A DNA stretch of 64,000 nt from assembly GCA_031308135.1 (NCBI GenBank), contig JAHLJT010004567.1, positions 36,344,389 through 36,408,388 of the forward strand, read 5' to 3'. This DNA comes from Acheta domesticus (lineage: Eukaryota > Arthropoda > Insecta > Orthoptera > Gryllidae). This document shows, piece by piece, positions 22,564-35,124 of this stretch (position 1 is the first letter of the stretch; each line of letters opens with the position of its first letter). The notes under the pieces were generated by a model, which worked only from the letters and a program-made list of their open reading frames with translations, was not told the origin of the DNA and did no database searches. Both the position numbers and the translations under genes were made by a program.

Positions 22564-24599
22564 CGCGGCCAACCTTCTTTGCCGCCCTCTGTAGGAAACT
22601 CCGAAAAACAACATTTACGAATTCATGTAATATGCAGACTTTTGGAAATATATTTTAAACAAAAAAAAGATGTTATGAATTTACAATGTTTGTCTAAAGA
22701 ACCAAATTATATTAATATATTACTTGAGATTGAATATTTTATAAATTTCGTTGTTGGAATTCATTCATTGGTAATTGTTCCGTGTTGTCTGAAGTTGTCT
22801 ATTAATGGCGGGAAGACTAGATCCGTGGTGGACCACCGGCGCAAGGCAAATGGGTGGACCAATGAGTCCAATGAGTCCAAACTGGTCCAAAATAGGTCCA
22901 AAAACTGGGATGGCCATGGGCAAAAAGAGTGGGTTGGTTGGGATCGTTTATGGCCAGATTATGGCCCATAGACTTCTAATGCTATGTAATAGCGGCAATC
23001 GATCTCAATTTTGAAATCGCAAAGCTGATATAAGTGAATGAAAAGTTTGAAAAGTGCGTTCAGTGGAACATAGTGCCCCACTGTAGATTTTTGAATCATG
23101 ATTGGCATGCAAATACAAAAGAGCAAAATTCCAAGCATGAGATGTGTGCAATTACGCACGTTTTCTAGATCTCTGGAATTCCTATGTCCCTCTCTTTTAC
23201 CCTACTTGCTGAATAATGAAACAGGCAACTTGCAAATCCTTGTTCAAATACTGACCCTACCTTCATTGTGCACTATGTATTTGAACTTGGTAGTGTTCTT
23301 TTCAAAAGATTTCAAAGGAAACAAGGATACTCTGTAATTCTGAATTATATAATAGAAAGCTCATCAAATGATAATCGTAAGTTCCCTGTTCATATACTAC
23401 AATTGGTTGAAAGAGGACCATAATATTATAGAGAGCATTGATTTGTACAACAAACTGGCCCATGATATAAAACAAACACAATTTATACATTTCAAAATCA
23501 ATTGAAAGCCCTCCAGCTTGTCAAAATTTTCTACAGAATGAAGGAATGTTTCCAACCACAATACTATATAAATACTTCCCTTTCAAAAATCAGAATTCTC
23601 ATTCCGTTATGTCTTCTGTTCTCCATTCAGCTGTGACTGCATCAGATAATACAAATGTCCACTGGTGTGGATATGTCTCAAAAACAGAAATTAAAAGCTA
23701 TGAACTAAAGGTAGTACATGTATTCATCTGTGGCTAGTACCTAAAATGAAAAAATAAAATCACTTTACTGTGCCTTTGGGATAGCACAGTTCGAGTTCAT
23801 CATGGTTACATCAGATACTTCTCTTAATTAAAAACTGTGTTTCAAATTATTTAATTCATAACATGTATATGCTACATATGCACAAGCATTATTAAAAAAA
23901 TTAATTATGATGTTGAAGCATTTCAAAAGTGTTTCTGTACAAAGAAGTGTATTTCAAGACTTCACCTTTTTTTTTTAATTAGTACATGTTTAAAACTTTT
24001 TCATCTTTTATTCTTTTTATTCGTAGGTGTGTCGATGTACTCAATTTACTTTACAAATTGTTCTGTAAAGTGAGTAGGGTTGCTTGATGTTTATTGAGTG
24101 AATTATTGTTTACTATTTCTATTTCTGATTCATTGATTAAAAAATATAAATAGTGAACATGTGAGAAGATCTTATCGAATGATGGAGAAAAAGAAACGTT
24201 TTTAATCTTGATTAGAGTTGACTTTACTCTGATGCCAGTCCTGGCAATTGCACAGATCCACGCAGTTCAGTCTTACTTAGTCTGGAAACTATTCGTAATA
24301 CATATGTCTTTGTTCAAGTGCATAGAGATACAAAGGTAAGCTGTTTTCTATATGGCTTTTGTGCATGTACTACTTAAATGAACTCCTGATGAGTGCTGGC
24401 ACTAATGCACACAGAATTTTATTTGAAGATGTGAACTAATGTATGAAAGATTTATTCCATTTTATACAACAGCAAAGCTCAACTTCACACTAGGCTGTGT
24501 TTTAAATTATAGGGGTAATGTATCATTATTACTCAAAGATCCCCTCCTCCCGGTTCACTATTTTCTCAAAACATTTCTGGTATACCCAAAGGTGAGAGG
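22564..24599. other. XK-related gene promoter side and intergenic DNA
   Basis: Bases 22564-22620 are the probable 5' UTR of the XK-related gene. Bases 22800-22970 are a purine-rich stretch with repeated TGAGTCCAA and TGGTCCAAA units and a 69-codon ORF without recognisable homology. Nothing else is supported. Confidence 0.4.
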
Positions 24600-24956
24600 C
24601 AGTTGCATAGCTTCAGTTGGTGTCACCTGGGGCGAAGCTAATGGTGTCAGCCCCCCCCCCCCCCCACGATACATTAAATATAAAAATATCTATTGCTGCA
24701 TTGATTGTACATTATTTTATTAAAAATACAAATATATTTGCACATGATAGAATTTTTTAATACATTATAAATAACTATGTAATTAGGAATAATTGCAATT
24801 AAATCATAATATATGCTTATGATTTAAATGCATACTTATTAAATTAATATAAGTAATTTTTAAATAAACCATAAAAATTAAATAATTCCAACAATAAAAT
24901 TTTCACCCCTAGAATGGTGTCACCTTGGGCGCCCCCCCCCCCTAACTATGCCACTG
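24600..24956. mobile_element. hAT-type MITE with 8 bp target duplication
   Basis: 357 bp, bounded by CAGTTGCATAG and its inverted partner CTATGCCACTG, flanked by a perfect 8 bp duplication GTGAGAGG (24592-24599 and 24957-24964). Both subterminal regions carry GGTGTCACC followed by long C runs (about 24651-24665 and 24932-24942). There is no coding capacity. The TIR (CAGTKGCATAG) and 8 bp duplication are hAT hallmarks. Confidence 0.88.
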
Positions 24957-24964
24957 GTGAGAGG

Positions 24965-27024
24965 AACCAAAAGAGAAAAACATATATGTATTGATACAAA
25001 TAAAAACGTATATTAATTGTTGTAAATTAGATGCTTTTTATTCGTTAAAACAATGGCAGGTCATGAAAAAAGATTTAATTTTGGGGAAACTCAATCATTC
25101 TCCCTGCTGTACTTGAATCGGTAGTTGCGTAAAGAAAATTTGTCCTTAAAAGTAAATTTTATAGGAGAAGGTAGAAACTATTTACCATTGAAAACATTAA
25201 CACTGGAATGTCCCCAGTAAGTGAAATACAAAACACTTGTATAACACTATTTATGCCCACAAAATCATGACCATATCTTTAATCTGTGCTTCACTACAGA
25301 ATTTTGAATTTCGTGTACTCATGTTATTGCAAGATAAAAATATCAAGTCAACAGTAACTGTAATTTTCAGTTGATTATTATCAATAAAGTAAATTGTTAC
25401 ATAATCTGATGGAGTGCAATTATATTTAATTGTAGTCTTCTGTTGTCTCAGTACTTGGCCAATTTTTGAAGTCATAATACTACTTCTACTAGTTATTACT
25501 TCTCTAATTCTACTAGTTATTACTTCTATGTTCTGGAATATATTGCATCAGTTTCGTTATGTCCAGTAATTTTGGTATATTTATTGGAACTATCTTATTG
25601 TAAGCTTTTTCTGTAGGTAATTTTAAAGCTACATTTTGATTCTTGAGAAGTGAAAATCAATATTTCATGAGGTCATCAATCCACTCATCACATTCTAGAC
25701 CACTTCAGTGTCCTGGACTCAGGTGGTTTATGCAAAGATTTCTTAATCTATCATTCATATTCGCTCAATACTAATATGAGGACTCATGTTTTTTATGCTG
25801 CAGAGCACGTATCTACCACCTAGGAATCTGTTTCTGACCATAACTGAAAAACTGCAAAAAGTGGACTGATGTTTATGTAACTTCCGATTCATTTGTAATA
25901 TTGAGTATTTATACAATCATCAGAATGAAAGTCAGCATTGAAAAATTGGATTACATTTTACTGCACATCATTACCCTAACAAAGAGGATGTGCACTATCC
26001 CGAATTTAATGTGAATTGCTAAATTTCAAAGATGTTGAGAGAATTCTTGGGGATTTAAACATAATAATTTGTTTGATTTAATGTATCTGAAATGGCTGTC
26101 GATGCTTGTCTAGGACTTCTTTCTTTTTGTTAATAAGGCTACAGTGTACCAACTGACTTGTTGGTTATCTTAATAGAAAGATTTTCACAGTTATTGATGA
26201 AATTGTATTTGTTTCATGATTTTCAGAAAATGTCAGTATAGACATGCTACTTGATGATCCAACATTACGAACAAAGCACATTGAAGAAAATTTTTAATAC
26301 AGGTTGTTCTCAGACAGATGCAGAATTCTATGGATAAGAGAATAATTTTATACTAATTTTTCTTGTGTTGTCAGAGGCAAGGAAAAATGTTATTTTTATT
26401 CTTCCACGTATGCAAAATAAAAATAATTGCTGCTTCTACTCATAGAATTTGTACCAAAGACTTCTCAAAAATTGCCTCACTTTATGAGTATGCTACTTCT
26501 CATGAAAAACTAGCTTCATCTTGACTTGACATTAAGACTTGCCTCCAAATTCTGATTGCTTGATATTAAACTTCTACACACAAATGTTAAGTTATGTAAT
26601 TTAATCATTTAAGTTACCATTACTCATGAAGTTTTTAATTTCCAAATATTTTCACTTTACAGTCAGAGTACGGAAGATATTTCATAAATTGTGTGTGCTC
26701 TTTATAGAAATAGATTCAAGAATATTACTTCCAGTCCAAATGTCTTATTTTTAAGCCCTTAGTTTTAAGGTTTAAAATACTATAAACAAGGATTTTAAGT
26801 GTTATAAGTTTTTATTAAAAGATTTTCATACAGAAAATAAGGAATTTTGGTGAAAATTAAATCCTACTGCATACATTGCTCCAACGTCTATTACAGGCCC
26901 TACTAATTGTAAACTATTCACTAATGTTACCATGATATAAAAACCACCACATTATTATTCTATTCTTATGCTTTACAAAAGGGTCACAGTTGTGCAGAGA
27001 CTCCTTTAAAAATATTTTGGATCA
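24965..27024. other. gene-free AT-rich stretch
   Basis: No recognisable coding or RNA gene. A direct repeat of ACTTCTACTAGTTATT-like sequence is at 25488-25525. Nothing else is supported. Confidence 0.45.
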
Positions 27025-28530
27025 TTTTTACTTTCCCGTATACGTACGTATACACGCAGTGATATACGTAGTATAGGGAAAGTTATGTAATGCTGCGCGA
27101 AAAAATGGCCAATTTTCGGCGGAAAAAAATTAATTGCCGGGCCGTGAAAACGAATAAGTGGATAAAACCAGTTGCTAAATTAAGAAAAAAATCCCCTAAC
27201 ACGTGGTGTGGTCAAAATCCATGATTTGTTGCTTCTTTATACTTAAAAATCGATTGACGGCATTCCGTCCGTCTGTCCGTCTGTGGTCAACGCTAGCGCC
27301 TAAACCGTTCGGTCGATTTTCTTCAAAATTGATATTCCCCAGGCGATCTGATTCTAGTCGAAGCTTTGTGATTTTGAAAAAGATTCTTTAAAATTTGGGG
27401 GTACTTTATATGAAGCCCCCCGGGGATTTTCAACATTTTCTCAAAAACGGCTCCAAATTTTTTCTTTAAATTTCTTGTATGAATAGAGGAAAATACACTT
27501 TTTAACATGGCATAGGTCCGATTTTCACGTACAGCTCTGAATTTTCGAAAATTGTGAAAGTTCGAATTTTTTTCGGCGTCTTTCTCCAATTACAAAATTG
27601 AAGATAGAGCTTTTTCTTCAAATAAAATTTGTTCTGCATATTGAGTTCTTTAATAAAGGTCATGTAAATGTTTTTCACAATTTTGGTAGTTTTCGTGCAA
27701 TATGTGCAATTTTAAAAAATTACAAAAACAAAATTTTCTCAAAAACGGCTCCAAATTTTTTCTTTAAACTTTTGGTAGGGATAGTGGTAAATGTACTCTA
27801 TCAATGACATAAAAGCCATTTTGGTCTATCGGTTGGTTTTTTCAAAAATTACCAAAATGTAAATTTTTTTACTTGTCTCTCACGTCGTTAATATTTACAT
27901 TGTCGGCGATTTTTTTACATTATTATATTTACGAGTATATATGCTTTAAATAATGTCAAGTAAAGTTTCTCGAAAACACTACCGTTTTCTGTGAAAAGTA
28001 GCTCAAATTTCGTCATTTTCAGAAATGCTCAAACGTCATTTTCTCGTATATGGCTGCAATTTTTTTCTTGAAACTTTTGTAACGGATAGTGCTAATTACA
28101 CTCATTAGTATAGCGTGAAGTTTATTTTGAGTTTTTTTTTGTTTTTTTCAAAAATTATATAAATGTAAATTTTTTGAAAGATCTCTCACATCTTTAATAT
28201 GCACATTATCCGCAATTTATAAAGATGATTATATTTGTGAGTGTAAGTGCTTCAAATAAAGTATTTTGAAAACTCAAAACTTTTCTGTGAAAATGAGCTT
28301 CAAATTTCGCATTTTTAGTAGCGCTAAAAGGCCATTTTCTCTTAAACGGCACATAATTTTTAAAAGAAAATTGCCATTTACGGCTAGGTTTTTGTGTTCT
28401 TTAATATTCTAAAATTAATGTTTCTGTTCTACCAATAGGAAACCGAAAAATTAAGAAAATGACAAAAAAAATGTACTTTTGGCGATGGTAGATGGTAGCG
28501 GGCAAGAAAGAGTATGTGGCAATTCCGAAT
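27025..28530 (+). repeat. family A, long form, uninterrupted reference copy
   Basis: It begins TTTTTACTTTCCCGTATACG. It then has GCTGCGCGAAAAAATGGCCA, AACACGTGGTGTGG, ACGCTAGCGCCTAAACCGTT and repeated CTCAAAAACGGCTCCAAATT blocks, and ends near AGAGTATGTGGCAATTCCGA. The last about 70 bp of the family (with GGGAAAGTCTGTGCC and GCACCACTAGTTT) are missing here but present at 39971. It is non-coding and very AT-rich. It serves to show which other copies have been interrupted. Confidence 0.75.
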
Positions 28531-29907
28531 ATTGACAAATAAATAAATAAAATAAATACGGTCATGCTTAATTTTTTCAAAATACGAGTAGTTTTTCTTT
28601 AATTTTGTGACAAACGTAATAGGCCGCTGTAAATTTACTGCGCTTTGGACAGCTGGATGCGTCGTAAATTAGAATGTGCAATTTTGTATATTATTTCTTT
28701 CTTCGTTTCTTACATTCGAACTTTGTTATAGACTTACACATTAATATTTTAGAAATTGTTTATTTTGAAATAAGTAAAAAGAATTAATAGCTTTCAGAAT
28801 AGCGACAATGCAGGGTCTGCAACAATGGAATTCACTTTGCGCTCGCGAATATCTGTGAATTAGTGTCATTGTTGTGACCTAATGGAGTTGTATGAAAAGG
28901 AGTTATAATTGTCTAATTTATGTTGATATTTGCAGGCAAATATTTAGTTTTGCACCAAATGCTGTACCATTTGTAGTGAGTAGAGAATTTGTTGCATGGT
29001 TTTAAAATACTCTTCCCTAATCATGGCCCAATGGAAGGCATTTCTATATTTCCAGGGTATCAGGCTTCTTTTTCCAATACTGGGTTACAAAACTTTTGCA
29101 TTCTATTTTGTGAAGTTGTAGAATTCACATAGTTCTGACAACACTGCAATGGAAATAGTGAGTTCCAAGCAAAGATGTTAGTAGCGCATAAAGTGCAATA
29201 TTACAGTACTACTTAGCTGTTTCCTCTAATACAGGAAAGTAAGTGCTGTTGTAGCACCACTAGTTGATACTTGACTTGTTGACTAACAGAAACATTGTGA
29301 GAACCAGTGTATATATTGTGGGTTAAGAAACAAAACTTGTTTTTGTAGTAGGGCATGTACTGTCTATTTAGGCTTCACAATAATTTTGGATACCTTGGTT
29401 GCCTTAACCAGGTAAAGCACTCTGATGCTCCACTAATTGCTAGATATCTTCAGAAAAAATTGTTCTCTACATTGCAATATACTTTCTTGCTGAGAGAAAA
29501 ATATGTGAACTGTAAACTATTTTTAATATATTTACTTGAAGCATTTCAATTGTTGCGTGCCTAGACGACAAATAAGTTATTTAGAAAGATTTCTGAAATA
29601 TTAAATTTGTTCATCACAGCATTATTTGAATTTCATGAATTAGAAGTTACAGGCATTTGCAATTATTAGTTTACATTTGGCATATTGCCTCTTTGAACCC
29701 CTTACTGTGCTGTCCTGGAAAACAAAGATGCATTTAAATGAAAGAATTTGTGAATTTTTTTTTGGAAATAATTTACATTTGGTCCCATGTGAACAAATTA
29801 TGAAAACAGCTTGTGTTTAGATTGATGTTAAAATGATTTTGCACTGAAACTCTCCTAAAGATTTGGGAATAAAATTGCAAAAGGATTCTTGACATTTTTC
29901 ATTCTTG

Positions 29908-30054
29908 ATAAATTGAAATATTTAAAGGCCATTATAAAAGACATAACATTCCAGTTTATTCATTCTGTTTCACTGAAATGTGAAACTGAATGAATAAACA
30001 CAAATGAACTGGAATGTTATGTCTGTTATTATGGCCTTTAAATATTTCAATTTA
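29908..30054. repeat. near-perfect long hairpin, about 147 bp
   Basis: The left arm has AAATTGAAATATTTAAAGGC then GACATAACATTCCAGTTTAT. The right arm is its inverted copy, ending GCCTTTAAATATTTCAATTT. The inner stem GTTTCAC/GTGAAAC closes a 6-base loop. The main defect is a roughly 10-base bulge (ACACAAATGA region near 30000). It is either a small MITE or a source of hairpin RNA. Confidence 0.85.
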
Positions 30055-31974
30055 TAACAGACAATTAGCCCCATATTTTTCATTGTTCTGAAGCATCGAA
30101 TAAGTGAACAGGTTATCTTTAAATTCCTAGTCCAGGCAGCAGCATATCACTCAACATAAAACCTACGATTTGGGATATTTTAATCCTATGGCATTTGCAT
30201 GTCAGAATGCAAAGTTGCTAATTAAAATATTTTCCTGGGTCCTAATTACTTATTTAGAGAAAGTATCTTGATGGAATGATGTAGGTCAGAAAATCTGAAT
30301 TTCAATATCCTTAAGAAAAAAAATCTCAATAATAATGATAATAGTTCCATCCACTACATTTCAGTCTGATTTTGAAATATTGGCTGATCCCGGGTTTACG
30401 GTGCACCTTAACCTATGCTTCCTCAATTACTGTGCCTTGACATGATTCGATTTTCTTCCAATCGGTGCACAGGAATGTTATCGTTCACCAGGGAGGAATA
30501 ATTTGTATTATTTTGATGAACATTTACATATTGGTTGACAACATTATACTGAATTTATGATTTAGAAGCCTGATCAAGTGGGGCACTAAACAAAACTTAT
30601 TTTGTAATGGCTTCCACTAACAATGAGTGTTATTATACAGAGAGAAATTTTTTTACAATGAAAAGTTGGACAAACAAATTTAAGAATGAAGTACAACAGA
30701 AATAAGTGAAACGTATTAATTCAAACAAAACTACACTAATTATGCATACATCCCTTTCAATTATTTAATTAAAGAAGTATTTCTCCATTGAATGAATATT
30801 TTTTTTCAATATATGATTTTCTAACCATATATTGGAAAGTGTGGAGAAAGAAATACCCTTAATATTGGATTATAAGGTAAGTGCTGCAGCTAGAGTATCA
30901 ACATTCAATCGTGATTTCTCACTTGATCGACACATTAGTTTTAAAATAACCAAAAGGAGGATAGGTAAGACACTTCTCAAGGAAGGACAGAACCTACCAA
31001 AGAACTGTCCTCCCCCAAGGACGATGATTGGTCACCTTAGTTATTAGAAATGTATTATTTTTACCCGAAATTTAGGAGATAAATTTTGAGACATTAAAAA
31101 CAATTAGCATTGACTAAAACTGTATATTGTTATAAAACGATTAATGATAAATTATTGTTCCTTTTACAAATCAAGATAAAACACAAATAAATCAATGCAC
31201 CCTTTTATGCACTCATAATACTAATGCTTTAACTATATCACCAGCATGCTCCTTAAACACAATACTGAAGTTAAACACACAAAAATATCAATAGGGTACA
31301 TAATTACCAATTTAAAAGTGGATGACTAACTGGAAACAAACTTGAAGAATCAAGATAGAAATTTTCAAAAATTGGTTGGGATAGATTTATTTTTTTATCG
31401 TATTTTATATAACAAACATTCAGCTAAAATACAATTTGCTCACAGAACAAGTTTGTGGAAAGAAAAACTTTTTGCCTTTGAAGTAAAAAAAATTCTTGAG
31501 AAAAACATAATTCCTGGGGCTGAATTCAGAATAAGTACTGCTCCCAACAGAAGTATAATGTTTTATGACACATTAACTGCCTTAGCTAGAATAAAAAGTT
31601 AAATGTCAATTTTGACTCCAGTATACTGCTCATGTGTATTTTAAAAACACCTATACCTAAGAAACTAGGTATAACCAATCATACTTTTTCACACACACCA
31701 CTCAAAATAAAAAAAATTTACAAAAAAATAAACACCACACACTTATCATAATTGTTGGCAAATAAAAAAAGTAGTTCTGTACAGCTTAAGTTTTAGTAAA
31801 ACAAAAATAATCTTCACTACGTGCACTGTGAATGAGAAATTAAAAGTCAATACTTCTGAAATTAAATTATTTTATTTAGCAAGTTCCTTCACACATTATT
31901 ATTTGGTATAAAATCAGTAATAAACTTAGCGTCACAATGATTGAAAACAAATGAAATAAAGTTGTCAACATTGT

Positions 31975-31980
31975 TTTATT
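31975..31980 (-). terminator. candidate poly(A) signal of CCT5
   Basis: AATAAA on the minus strand, about 185 bases downstream of the CCT5 stop codon and the best-placed such hexamer there. Confidence 0.5.
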
Positions 31981-32164
31981 CAGAACAAAATATTAAATTA
32001 TTAGATTCTTGAAAGAAGCATATACTTGTTACAACCTTGTTCAAAAGAACTTTGCAATTAAAATGAATCTCTGTGTTACATTTGAGGATGAGTGAAAAGC
32101 AATTATGCGTAATCAAGCTGTCTTTCTTGGAAACAACTTCACAGTAAAATTGAAGTTGAAGTTA

Positions 32165-33796
32165 TTAGAATCCCATACTATCATTTGGAGATCGAATGTC
32201 ATCAATTTTAAGGATCATCTTAACCAACTGAGTGGCTAAAACAATTTGCTGCTTCTTGCTATGCAATGTTTCAATAACATGCTGTTCTTTCATATCGCAA
32301 GTTCCCTTCAGCATGCAGTCAATGCCAAGAGCTGGATTTCCTTCCTTTACCTGTCTAGCTTTTACTTCTGTAAGTGTGTGAATAGGTGAGAGGCCTGAAT
32401 TCTCTGCAAGAGCCAATGGGATACTCTCCAAAGCATCAGAAAAGGCCCGGAATGCATATTGTTCCAAAGAAGAAATCTTGTCAGCCTCTTCAGATATAGC
32501 AATAGCACATGAGATTTCTGCAGCAGCACCTCCATACACAATTCGATTGTCCACAACCAAATTTCGTACAACACACAATGCATCATGTATACTACGTTTT
32601 GCCTCTTCAATTATCATTTTGTTGCCTCCACGAATGAAAATGGTCACAGCACGGGAATTCTTACATTCCTCAATAACAAGCATGTGATCTTTAGTTGTAC
32701 CAAATGAAAGTTCACGTACTAATCCAGCAAAGCCCAATTTATCAGGTGACAATTCTTCAAAACGAGGAACAATGCGTCCACCTGTAGCAATAGCAATAAG
32801 TTCAATTTCTGGGCCTCCGACCCAACGCACTGCTGGAAGTTGTCTTTGTAACAGCAAATGATTGGCCTCATCATCAAATCCCCATTGACAAATTGCTAAG
32901 GTGGCTCCAGCATCTTTGACCTGCTTCACCATTTCATCGAATTTTTCTTGTTCATATTCTCTCAAAGCACGGTAATCCTCCACTGAAGTTACATCCAACT
33001 TATGCTTAGTCTTCGGCTTTGGTGGTTCAAATGGGCATGTCAAGATAGCAATTTTTACATCACGTAAAACTTTAGGCATCTGAGGATGTGAAAAATCTTT
33101 ATCCACAACAACACCTTTAACAAGTACTGTATCCTCTAATCTTCCTCCCACCTTTCCTTCCACTTTGATGAGCTCAAAGTTAACATCACGCTTTTCCATG
33201 TCTGCTACAGTCATCACAGCATTGACAGCTATTTCAGCCATTTGCCTATGACATTTGTTAACTATTTTTGAACCAAGTGTTGTCATTGCAGTTTGAATTA
33301 ATGGCTCCAGATTATTGACATCCACTGGAAAGCTATCAGAAATCTTCTCAAGGTGGCGAACTGCACAAGCAGCGGCTAGTTCAAATCCATCTGCAATCCG
33401 GATAGGATGAATGCCTTTATCCAAGAGCTGTTCAGCCTGTTCCAAAAGAGAACCAGCAAGTACCACAACGCCAGTTGTTCCATCTCCAATTTCATCATCT
33501 TGGGATTGGGACAACTGAACCATTAATTTGGCAATTTCATGATCAACATCCATTTGTTTCAAAATTGTAGCTCCATCGTTTGTAACAGTAACGTCGCCAT
33601 CGGACGAAACCATCATTTTATCGAGACCTTTTGGCCCTAAAGAAGTCTTGAGAGTGTTGGCAATTGAACGAGCTGCCATAATATGCGATTTCAAAGCATC
33701 AACGCCCGTCAGTCGTTTCTGCTTTTCTTGATCTCGAATAATAATGAATGGACGACCATATTCGTCGAAAGCTAGGGTTCCAGGCATGGAAGCCAT
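32165..33796 (-). CDS. CCT5: T-complex protein 1 subunit epsilon (chaperonin CCT5)
   Basis: A complete, uninterrupted 543-codon frame, close to the family length (human CCT5 is 541 residues). It is one of eight paralogous subunits of the cytosolic TRiC/CCT chaperonin, which folds actin, tubulin and other proteins using ATP. Visible group II chaperonin motifs are [12 protein letters not shown] (51-62), [11 protein letters not shown] (69-79) and the nucleotide-site [12 protein letters not shown] (104-115). [13 protein letters not shown] lies in the C-terminal equatorial part. The N-terminus [20 protein letters not shown] and [12 protein letters not shown] identify the epsilon subunit. No intron interrupts the coding sequence. 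A retrocopy is unlikely to be dead, given full integrity, but intronlessness could reflect an ancient one. Confidence 0.97.
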   Translation of the reverse strand: MASMPGTLAFDEYGRPFIIIRDQEKQKRLTGVDALKSHIMAARSIANTLKTSLGPKGLDKMMVSSDGDVTVTNDGATILKQMDVDHEIAKLMVQLSQSQDDEIGDGTTGVVVLAGSLLEQAEQLLDKGIHPIRIADGFELAAACAVRHLEKISDSFPVDVNNLEPLIQTAMTTLGSKIVNKCHRQMAEIAVNAVMTVADMEKRDVNFELIKVEGKVGGRLEDTVLVKGVVVDKDFSHPQMPKVLRDVKIAILTCPFEPPKPKTKHKLDVTSVEDYRALREYEQEKFDEMVKQVKDAGATLAICQWGFDDEANHLLLQRQLPAVRWVGGPEIELIAIATGGRIVPRFEELSPDKLGFAGLVRELSFGTTKDHMLVIEECKNSRAVTIFIRGGNKMIIEEAKRSIHDALCVVRNLVVDNRIVYGGAAAEISCAIAISEEADKISSLEQYAFRAFSDALESIPLALAENSGLSPIHTLTEVKARQVKEGNPALGIDCMLKGTCDMKEQHVIETLHSKKQQIVLATQLVKMILKIDDIRSPNDSMGF

Positions 33797-34206
33797 TTTT
33801 TAATACTTTATAAGTCCGTCCTCGAGAAAATATACTTGCCGTTTTCGAAAAACTGTCCTTTCCTATTAAGCTGAACACCACATGCACCTAGCTTTTGTCA
33901 CTTGTTCGCACAAGAAAGGTGGACCGGAACGCTAAGAATAACAATATAACAACTTAAAATGGTTTCCATTCACGGCCACTTGGAACAGTTCAAAATGATT
34001 TTCATTTCACGGTCACTTGGAATTCCAAAGAAGCTTATAATTACTCCTTGGTATGTACCAAGACGCAAGAAAAGAAGCACGAAGTCTACTACGTAAAACA
34101 AAATATCGCTCTGCGCGCATAATTTTAATTTGCATGGAGCAATGAATAGCTCGGGAACGTGAAGTCACTCGAACCAGCGACGAGCGCGCTGAGTGAGACG
34201 TTTGGT
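33797..34206 (-). promoter_or_regulatory. CCT5 5' UTR and promoter region
   Basis: A 410 bp stretch upstream of the CCT5 start, richer in CpG than the surroundings (CGACGAGCGCGCTGAG near 34180). No TATA box is placed convincingly. The region ends at an inserted TIR element at 34207. Confidence 0.4.
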
Positions 34207-34579
34207 CACAGTATAACCAGTATGTTCACTTGCTCCAAAATCTAGTTTTGCGCTGGGCCATATTGTTGGTTGTCAGGCAATAGAATTTCAGCAGATACGT
34301 TCGGATATCATACATCGTGTGATATGAGTGTATGTGTTTAATTTGTTTCAGAGGACGTGGAATTTGATTAAAATGGATAGAATCATAAAATGAATTGAAC
34401 TAGTGAATAAAATAAATGTAAGAAAATCATTTTCAACGTAGTCATTATGTATTTCGTGCGCTGGGTTTATTTCCAATGTCTTTGGCTGGGTGTTTTACCA
34501 AGAACATGGCGGACGTCACGTGATCGAAAAAACTTTTTCAATAGGATTTGCTGCGAATGAACATACTGGTTATACTGTG
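34207..34579. mobile_element. small TIR element beside the CCT5 promoter
   Basis: 373 bp bounded by CACAGTATAACCAGTATGTT and its exact inverted copy at 34558-34579; the TIR match extends loosely to about 40 bases. The flanks are GTTTGGT (34200-34206) and GTTTGAT (34580-34586), a possible 7 bp target duplication with one mismatch. There is no coding capacity. The superfamily is not determined. Confidence 0.65.
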
Positions 34580-35124
34580 GTTTGATTATCTAGTGAGACG
34601 TTTTGTTATTCATTCTGATCCTGATGAATCGTATTTCCACCGTGATTCTGATGCACTCATCTTCGCTCCGATGGCAGCAGTGCAAGCCTTTGAGCCAAGT
34701 TCTGTCAGTACTCCTTGTATTCAACACGTAGTGCTGAAGTAATGAAATTTGTGCAGCATAATTGGACGGTGTTATGCATCAACCGGCTATGCGCCATCAT
34801 ACAAGTTTTGAGATAATCATGCTCAAAGGTTTTATTACATTTTCTGCTCTAAAAACTATCATTTAATTATTTCATTCATTGAAACGCCAAACTACATGTT
34901 CATGAGAGGAATAACTGGCGTTTACCTGCATAATGTTATTTGCATTACCTGGAGATTTGCAGATCTAAGTTTATAGCCTGTTGTTGCGAAACATAAAATC
35001 CCTGATGTGACTGACAGCGTTTATATTTTTCGTTAATTATAAGGCTATTTTTAAAGATTTGGCGCCAAACATTTGCATACATTTAGAACATGGTCCAATG
35101 CAACTGATGGCGTCCATATCTCAT
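34580..35124. other. gene-free stretch
   Basis: No recognisable feature. A 64-codon ORF at 34548-34742 overlaps the TIR element and has no recognisable homology. Confidence 0.4.

Larger units (their letters stand above)
28531..32164. other. gene-free stretch downstream of CCT5
   Basis: No recognised gene apart from the hairpin at 29908-30054. Bases 31975-32164 are the 3' UTR of CCT5 on the minus strand. Short ORFs at 30832-31047 and 31342-31602 have no recognisable homology. Confidence 0.4.

Noticed and set aside
22805..23014. 69-codon ORF beginning MAGRLDPWWTTGARQMGGPM, divergent from the XK-related gene
   Set aside because: It sits on purine-rich, internally repetitive DNA, an overlapping frame is equally open, and no family is recognised.
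31342..31602. 86-codon ORF downstream of CCT5
   Set aside because: AT-driven composition, no recognisable family and no splice signals that would join it to another exon.
34548..34742. 64-codon ORF upstream of CCT5
   Set aside because: It overlaps the right TIR of an inserted element and has no recognisable homology.
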